DNA of 64,000 nt from an uncultured Blautia sp. (GTDB lineage: Bacteria; Bacillota; Clostridia; Lachnospirales; Lachnospiraceae), in contig NZ_CAKRNY010000010.1 in the NCBI RefSeq assembly GCF_934371575.1, positions 27,850 through 91,849 on the forward strand, in the 5' to 3' direction. Positions 59,334 to 64,000 of the stretch are shown piece by piece. Numbering within the stretch: position 1 is the first letter of the stretch; each line of letters opens with the position of its first letter. The position numbers and the translations under genes were made by a program. The notes beneath the pieces are model-generated. The model saw nothing but the letters and a program-made list of their open reading frames with translations. It was not told where the DNA came from and ran no database searches.

Positions 59334-60503
59334 TCAACTGTCCTTTTTCACAATTTTCCCATGATAAAGAACCGTACAAATAAGAACCGTCAACGGAACT
59401 GAGAGCACAATTCCGAAGCTTCCGGCCAGTCCTTGCATAATGGCAATTCCAATATTATTGGAGTTAATGATCTGCTGGTAAGGAAGATCGTAAGCATAAT
59501 CCAGGAGCAGCATGCTTACACTGCTTCCTGCAAAAGCCAGAATCAGAGTATTGCTGTCTGTACCCATCATGTCACGGGCTACATGCATTCCGGCTTTGAA
59601 CAGGTCGGTGCGGCTCATGGCCAGGTTTTGATTATAGATTTCGTACATGGAGCTGCAGACAGACATTGCCACATCCATCACGGCGCCCAGACAGGAAATA
59701 AGAAGTCCTGAGAAAAGGAGACCGCCCACCTGGATTCCATTTGTGTTCCATAAGGTCATCAGCGTCTCAATATCGGAAACATTGTAGCCTGTGATTCCGG
59801 ATGCCATACTGAAAAGCCAGGCGGAAATTCCGGCGATCACTACACCAGCCACAGTTCCTGCCGTGGCTGCTACGGTTTTCCTGGTGGCTCCGCCGATCAT
59901 GTACATCGTCACCAAAGTGGTGATAAAGCACACAAACACCGCTGACCCGAAAGGTGAAATATTTCGGTAAATCATAGGCAGGTAAACGAAAATCACACAG
60001 AAAAAGGTAAACACAAGTCCGATACATCCTTTTATACCCTGGCGTCCGCCTATAGCGCACAGTGCCAGGAGATAAAGTGCTGCAAAAATGTAGATCACCC
60101 ATTCCCGGTCCTGGGTGTACACACTGGCGATGGTGGTATTTCCTGCCACACTTTGCATCACGATCACTTTCATTCCAACTTTACATGTAGCGCCGAACAG
60201 GTAACCGGAGCTGCTGGTTATTTCAAGTTCCTCTCCTTTTCGGACACCGGTCAGCATACGCACACGAACCTTTTGCTCTCCCACACGGGTTCCGTTGTCC
60301 TCCAGATTATCCTGAAGAATTTCTGTCACTTCTGCTTTTTCAAAGGTCTGCCCTGTACGAACAACCAGTTCTGTTTTGTCCACCTGGTTCAGTTGGTAAA
60401 CAAAAACTCCAAATAATACAATTATTACGCCTAAGATACAGCGCCAGACTGCTTTTTTGGAAAAGCGAAGTCCGGCGTTGTTTTTATTTTGCATCTGATT
60501 CAT
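59334..60503 (-). CDS. YibE/F family membrane protein
   Basis: About 389 residues. One N-terminal membrane helix, an extracellular beta domain (VTEILQDNLEDNGTRVGEQK), and seven or more further helices with the YibE/F core (GLLISCLGAVMDVAMSVCSS, LAFAGSSVSMLLLDYAYDLP). Transport function is assumed but substrate unknown. ATG at 60503, 5 nt after GGAG, starting 13 nt past the phosphatase stop; the frame is open to 60554 inside that gene. Confidence 0.85.
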   Translation of the reverse strand: MNQMQNKNNAGLRFSKKAVWRCILGVIIVLFGVFVYQLNQVDKTELVVRTGQTFEKAEVTEILQDNLEDNGTRVGEQKVRVRMLTGVRKGEELEITSSSGYLFGATCKVGMKVIVMQSVAGNTTIASVYTQDREWVIYIFAALYLLALCAIGGRQGIKGCIGLVFTFFCVIFVYLPMIYRNISPFGSAVFVCFITTLVTMYMIGGATRKTVAATAGTVAGVVIAGISAWLFSMASGITGYNVSDIETLMTLWNTNGIQVGGLLFSGLLISCLGAVMDVAMSVCSSMYEIYNQNLAMSRTDLFKAGMHVARDMMGTDSNTLILAFAGSSVSMLLLDYAYDLPYQQIINSNNIGIAIMQGLAGSFGIVLSVPLTVLICTVLYHGKIVKKDS

Positions 60504-60516
60504 TTTTGCTCCAAAT

Positions 60517-62079
60517 TTATTTCGCAGTTTTCTCAATTGTAAAGGTATCATCAATTGCCTCTACACTTCCGTCATCTGTGATCTGATAAGTATCAATGGT
60601 AAATTTCTCTGCATCCATTGTGATAATGGAATAGCTTGGAAGCCAGTTCTGGCTGCGGGCTGCAATGTAATCCTGCTGTGTGGAAACAAGCTCATAGTAT
60701 TTGGAACCGGAAGCAGAGTTTGCAGTCATGTAAAGAGTTCCCTGTGGATCTGTTACGGTATTTCCGTCTACATCTTCAATGGTGTAGCACTGGTTGTCCT
60801 CTTTGAATGCGTCAAGTGCAGCCTTCGCTTCCTCGTCGCCGTCCTCCGGATTTAAAGTGATCTGCTCGCCAGTCTCAACATTTGCAGCGTGATCCCAGTC
60901 ATAATCAGTTCCATCTGCATTTAACTGGAACTCATAGCTCTGGTGAGTCTGTCCGTCACCATAGAGAAGTTTGGAACGGCTGTATGTATGGTCATGTCCC
61001 TGAAGTACTACATCAATGTCATTTGCATCAAATACAGGAGTCAGCTGTGTACGAAGGATCATTCCGTCTGTGTCAGAATGGTCAAGTCCTGATCCGTAAA
61101 TATCCTGATGGATGGTTACAATACGCCATTTTGCATCCGGATAAGCCTTTACAGCCTCTTCAATGGTGTTCTGATGCTCTGCAACATTGTAATTGTTGGT
61201 ATTCAGAACAATGAAAAGTCCCTCACCATAGCTGTAATAATAGTCTCCGCCAGCTGCTGTTTTTCCATTTTCTGTGTTGTTCGGGTTATTGAAATGATAT
61301 GCGTAGTCTGGATTCAGGGAATCATGGTTTCCAATGGTAGTTGCTACCGGAAGGCTTGCAAGTGCATCTGCGCTAAGATAAGAAGCATACTCTTCCTCTT
61401 TTGCAGCACCGGTTTTGTTTACCTGGTCACCGGCAGAGATTACAAAGTTTACGTCCGGGTTTTCTGCAAGTGCAGTATTTAAGGTACGATTCCAGGAAAA
61501 TCCGTCATTTCTGGCTGCTGTGTTTGCTGCCCCATCATCTGGAACCAGTTCAGCACCATCCTGTGTCTGACCTTTGGAAGCGCCTACCTGCGGGTCACCA
61601 ACATAGATCATTTTTACTGTATCAGTGCCCTTTGTTGTATATTCAACAGGCTCGCTCTGCTCACCATTTTTCTCAACTGTGTAGTAATATGTGGTGTTTG
61701 GCTCAAGACCTGTAACGGTTACATGATTGTATTCATATGCTTTATCGCCGGTAAGATCCTGGTCCACATCTCCAGCCTCGCCCTCGAAGGTATCCAGATT
61801 CTCTTTGTCTGTTCCAAAATGAACAACCGGTGTAGCAGCTGCATCTGTTTTTTCACTGTACCATGCAAAGTTCAGTTCAGTGTCATCTTTTCCTGGGGTA
61901 AGAGAAACCTTAGTAAAATCCGTGGCAGTTGCATCCCAGTTTGCCACCCATTCGTCCCAGCCATTTTCAGCGCCAACTACACTGCTGTCGGTATAATGTT
62001 CAGTAGCACCAAAGGCTGTGGAACAAACAGTTGTCATTGCAAAAACAGTTAAAATTGCGGCGATATATTTTCTTTTCAT
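60517..62079 (-). CDS. Secreted purple-acid-type metallophosphoesterase
   Basis: 520 residues with signal peptide (1-24, cleavage after AFGA), an FN3-like N-terminal domain as in purple acid phosphatases (YNHVTVTGLEPNTTYYYTVE), and the calcineurin-like catalytic domain with all metal blocks: IYVGDPQVG, ISAGDQVNKTG, TIGNHDSLN, VTIHQDIYG and LQGHDHTYSRS. Highly acidic, as in exported enzymes. Probably releases phosphate outside the cell. AAAGGAG 12 nt before the ATG. Operon with YibE/F. Confidence 0.9.
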   Translation of the reverse strand: MKRKYIAAILTVFAMTTVCSTAFGATEHYTDSSVVGAENGWDEWVANWDATATDFTKVSLTPGKDDTELNFAWYSEKTDAAATPVVHFGTDKENLDTFEGEAGDVDQDLTGDKAYEYNHVTVTGLEPNTTYYYTVEKNGEQSEPVEYTTKGTDTVKMIYVGDPQVGASKGQTQDGAELVPDDGAANTAARNDGFSWNRTLNTALAENPDVNFVISAGDQVNKTGAAKEEEYASYLSADALASLPVATTIGNHDSLNPDYAYHFNNPNNTENGKTAAGGDYYYSYGEGLFIVLNTNNYNVAEHQNTIEEAVKAYPDAKWRIVTIHQDIYGSGLDHSDTDGMILRTQLTPVFDANDIDVVLQGHDHTYSRSKLLYGDGQTHQSYEFQLNADGTDYDWDHAANVETGEQITLNPEDGDEEAKAALDAFKEDNQCYTIEDVDGNTVTDPQGTLYMTANSASGSKYYELVSTQQDYIAARSQNWLPSYSIITMDAEKFTIDTYQITDDGSVEAIDDTFTIEKTAK

Positions 62080-62314
62080 AATAATAAAATACTCCTTTCA
62101 GATGTAGGAAGGAAACTTGCGGGCCCTTATTTCCTTGTCCGAAAGGAGTATAACATTCTAATTTTCAGAAAACAATAGTGTTTTCTGTCTTTTGACGCAT
62201 ATTTAACAGTATTATCACATGTGCATTCTGTTCTTTTTTTAATTCTTTACACAGTTTACATTGTTTTTACAGTTTATACTTTTATTTGGATTTAGCACGT
62301 GTTTCAAAAAGGTT

Positions 62315-63601
62315 CTAATCCACTTTTTTCGCTTTCGGATATACCTGTGCCATCCGTCCATCATCAAAGTGTTCGTCCACCCAGCTTTCAAAACCATTTG
62401 CCGCTTCCATGCCATTACTTCTGGCGTTATAACGCGCCAGTGCAGCGCTGGATACAATTCCGTCTGCAAGCATAAATACGATCAGAAGCCAGGTAATGAT
62501 TTTTCCAATTTTTACCGGAACCCTCTCGATCATTCTGGAAACAGGCGGATAGAATATTTTAAACCATGCCACAGCTGCAAATCCCCAGAAGAAACAGTAC
62601 AGAAGATTAATTCTTCCACCAAGGTTAAACGGGATATCGCTGTAATCCCAGAATACAGTTCCAAACACGATTTCTGTGAAAACACTGCAGATATATTCAT
62701 AGGCACCGCCAAGAAATGTACCCATCCAGAAAAGGAACTGCTGAGAGCGGTTTCTGTATTTATAAAGAAGGGCTGTAACCGCTGCAATGGCAAGTCCCCA
62801 CACAATACTGAAATCTCCCCATACCACACTGCTGCGGCTCATCCAATATCCGGCTGTGATCCTGCAGAAAATAGTCTCTGTAATGTCTCCAAGAAATGCG
62901 CCGATAAAAAACAGCAGCACGATTTTATAAAAGCTGCAGCCATAGGCAAAAATCTCCGGGTGCGCCTCTTCCTTCTCCGTGTGCTGCTTCTGAGGATAGG
63001 CTTTGTTAATTCGGCGATTTACAACATCATCAATTTTTGCCCCAAGCTTCTTTGTTACAGAGTCAATATCCCGGTCAGCAGCGATCCATCTTTCAGGATT
63101 CTTGCTGTGTCCAAAAAGAATGGTCAGTGTTGCAATGGCATCCACTGCAAGGAAGCCCAGAAGAACCAGTATGATAATTCTGCTTATAAGACCTGGAAGC
63201 ATGCCATATAAGGACATACAAAGCCCGTTTCCAATTTTGATCACAAATACGCCAAGAAGACCCCAGACACAGGAGGTTGGAACACTGACATATCCATCCA
63301 GATTCCACTTGATCTTCCGGTAATCCCACCATCTTTCGTGGTACCACATTTCAATTAAATGTCCGGCGATCCACTCAAGCAGGGAGGCTACAATGGCACA
63401 GCCAAGAAATAGCCAGATGCCGGTCAGTTCTCTTGTAAATGCGGTAATGAAAAATCCGCCAAATCCATAGATCAGACAGAATGGGCCATTGATAATACCT
63501 CTGTTTGCAAATTTTTTCTGTTTCAGGGAAGCAAGAACTGTCTCAAGAACCCATCCTGCAAAGGAATAGATGAGAAACAGCCAAAGTAATTTCCAGATCA
63601 T
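62315..63601 (-). CDS. Duplicated CmpB-like putative ABC transporter permease (PF06541 type)
   Basis: About 428 residues, around ten membrane helices, two copies of the same domain: GPFCLIYGFGGFF / MWYHERWWDYRKIKWNLDGY in the first half and GDFSIVWGLAIAA / TVFWDYSDIPFNLGGRINLL in the second. A soluble linker (about 185-225) is charged. ATG at 63601 with GAGGAG 8 nt upstream; an earlier ATG at 63607 is too close to the ribosome site. Transport role is only a database-style inference. Confidence 0.8.
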   Translation of the reverse strand: MIWKLLWLFLIYSFAGWVLETVLASLKQKKFANRGIINGPFCLIYGFGGFFITAFTRELTGIWLFLGCAIVASLLEWIAGHLIEMWYHERWWDYRKIKWNLDGYVSVPTSCVWGLLGVFVIKIGNGLCMSLYGMLPGLISRIIILVLLGFLAVDAIATLTILFGHSKNPERWIAADRDIDSVTKKLGAKIDDVVNRRINKAYPQKQHTEKEEAHPEIFAYGCSFYKIVLLFFIGAFLGDITETIFCRITAGYWMSRSSVVWGDFSIVWGLAIAAVTALLYKYRNRSQQFLFWMGTFLGGAYEYICSVFTEIVFGTVFWDYSDIPFNLGGRINLLYCFFWGFAAVAWFKIFYPPVSRMIERVPVKIGKIITWLLIVFMLADGIVSSAALARYNARSNGMEAANGFESWVDEHFDDGRMAQVYPKAKKVD

Positions 63602-63687
63602 ATGCATGTCTCCTCTTTTGTTTGTCGAAATATAAAAGCCTTCCGGGAAAACCCGATTAAAACATCATAGCACATTACCCCTAAGAA

Positions 63688-63770
63688 AAAAAGCCTGTAT
63701 TCCAGCTGCTGGTTCTCATAAAATTTACATTCCATACCAACAGTCTGAAAATACAGGCTTTTCATTTTTA
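63688..63770 (-). terminator. Terminator after rnfB
   Basis: AAAGCCTGTATT and AATACAGGCTTT arms with a ~50-nt loop, then TTTTTTTC on the minus strand. Confidence 0.65.
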
Positions 63771-63772
63771 TT

Positions 63773-64000
63773 TTATGCCTCCCGGATAACCCCTCTCGGA
63801 CAAGCTTCCTTGCAGGCTCCGCATCCTGTACACTTCTCATAGTCAATATGTGCACAGAAATCTTCAACGGTAATCGCACCGTTTGGACATGTTTTTTCGC
63901 ACTTCTTACAGCCGATACAGCCTATCTCACAGGCGGCCATGACCTGTTTGCCCTTGTCATGAGAACTGCAATCCACAGCCACTTTCTGATCGTACGGAAT
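63773..64000 (-). CDS. rnfB: Rnf electron transport complex subunit B, C-terminal part
   Basis: Only the last ~75 codons are inside the window, open to the right edge (IPYDQKVAVDCSSHDKGKQV upstream). Two [4Fe-4S] ferredoxin motifs are complete: CIGCKKCEKTCPNGAI and CTGCGACKEACPRGVI. The VDCSSHDKG segment is typical of RnfB. Rnf couples ferredoxin oxidation to NAD reduction and ion pumping. The long terminator that follows marks it as the last gene of its operon. Confidence 0.88.
   Translation of the reverse strand: MPYDQKVAVDCSSHDKGKQVMAACEIGCIGCKKCEKTCPNGAITVEDFCAHIDYEKCTGCGACKEACPRGVIREA

Noticed and set aside
1..64000. tRNA and rRNA genes
   Set aside because: No cloverleaf-like GGTTCGAATCC arms or rRNA segments were seen on either strand; a tRNAscan run would settle it.

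Overview
The window reads as chromosome from a spore-forming, anaerobic gut Firmicute of the Lachnospiraceae (Blautia-like). The evidence is an Rnf subunit, the oxygen-sensitive class III ribonucleotide reductase NrdDG, a GH112 host-glycan phosphorylase, the sporulation-linked YtfI/YtfJ pair, a zinc-type L28, strong AGGAGG ribosome sites, and many TTG and GTG starts. Genus is inference. No rRNA, tRNA or CRISPR array was seen.

Region 1 (1-5530, minus strand) is a polyamine operon: speA-type decarboxylase, speE, speB, carboxy(nor)spermidine dehydrogenase and nspC, which runs off the left edge. A strong promoter and a ~390-nt highly structured leader precede it. The leader ends in a terminator that competes with an antiterminator helix, so it is the best candidate here for an undescribed regulatory RNA. 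Region 2 (5591-9034) is a hybrid histidine kinase with a MATE exporter. Region 3 (9323-16705) holds a GH112 phosphorylase, three small unknown genes, and a divergent sugar ABC importer. Region 4 (16900-19800) is nrdDG behind tandem NrdR boxes. Region 5 (19812-22758) has a stand-alone 5'-3' exonuclease and a BlaR1-like M56 peptidase. Region 6 (22871-30638) is two GGDEF proteins, a 1210-residue hybrid kinase with a degenerate HD-GYP domain, and a second MATE exporter, repeating the kinase-then-MATE arrangement.

Region 7 (30733-45873) is conserved housekeeping: miaB, an Ala/Lys-rich protein, recG, a FakA/YloV-like protein, Gls24/Asp23, rpmB, ytfJ, ytfI, a NUDIX hydrolase, a PBP with its SEDS partner, a U32 peptidase and zapA.

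Region 8 (about 46011-57361) is an ~11.3-kb integrated element lying between zapA and ruvB. It carries a tyrosine integrase, an excisionase-like protein, two XRE regulators, a RepA-like AAA ATPase next to iteron arrays, a sigma-70 factor, HIRAN, RHH and Uma2 genes, a broken Rha gene, and small ORFs including a possible small RNA/small membrane protein pair. No relaxase, capsid or terminase gene is visible, so the layout looks more like a phage-satellite-type (PICI-like) island than a conjugative element. TTTACCCCA repeats with 12-bp periodicity occur at both ends and look like integrase arm sites.

Region 9 (57399-64000) is ruvB, ruvA, a 66-nt near-perfect palindrome, a YibE/F membrane protein, a secreted purple-acid-type phosphatase, a duplicated CmpB-like membrane protein, and the 3' end of rnfB.
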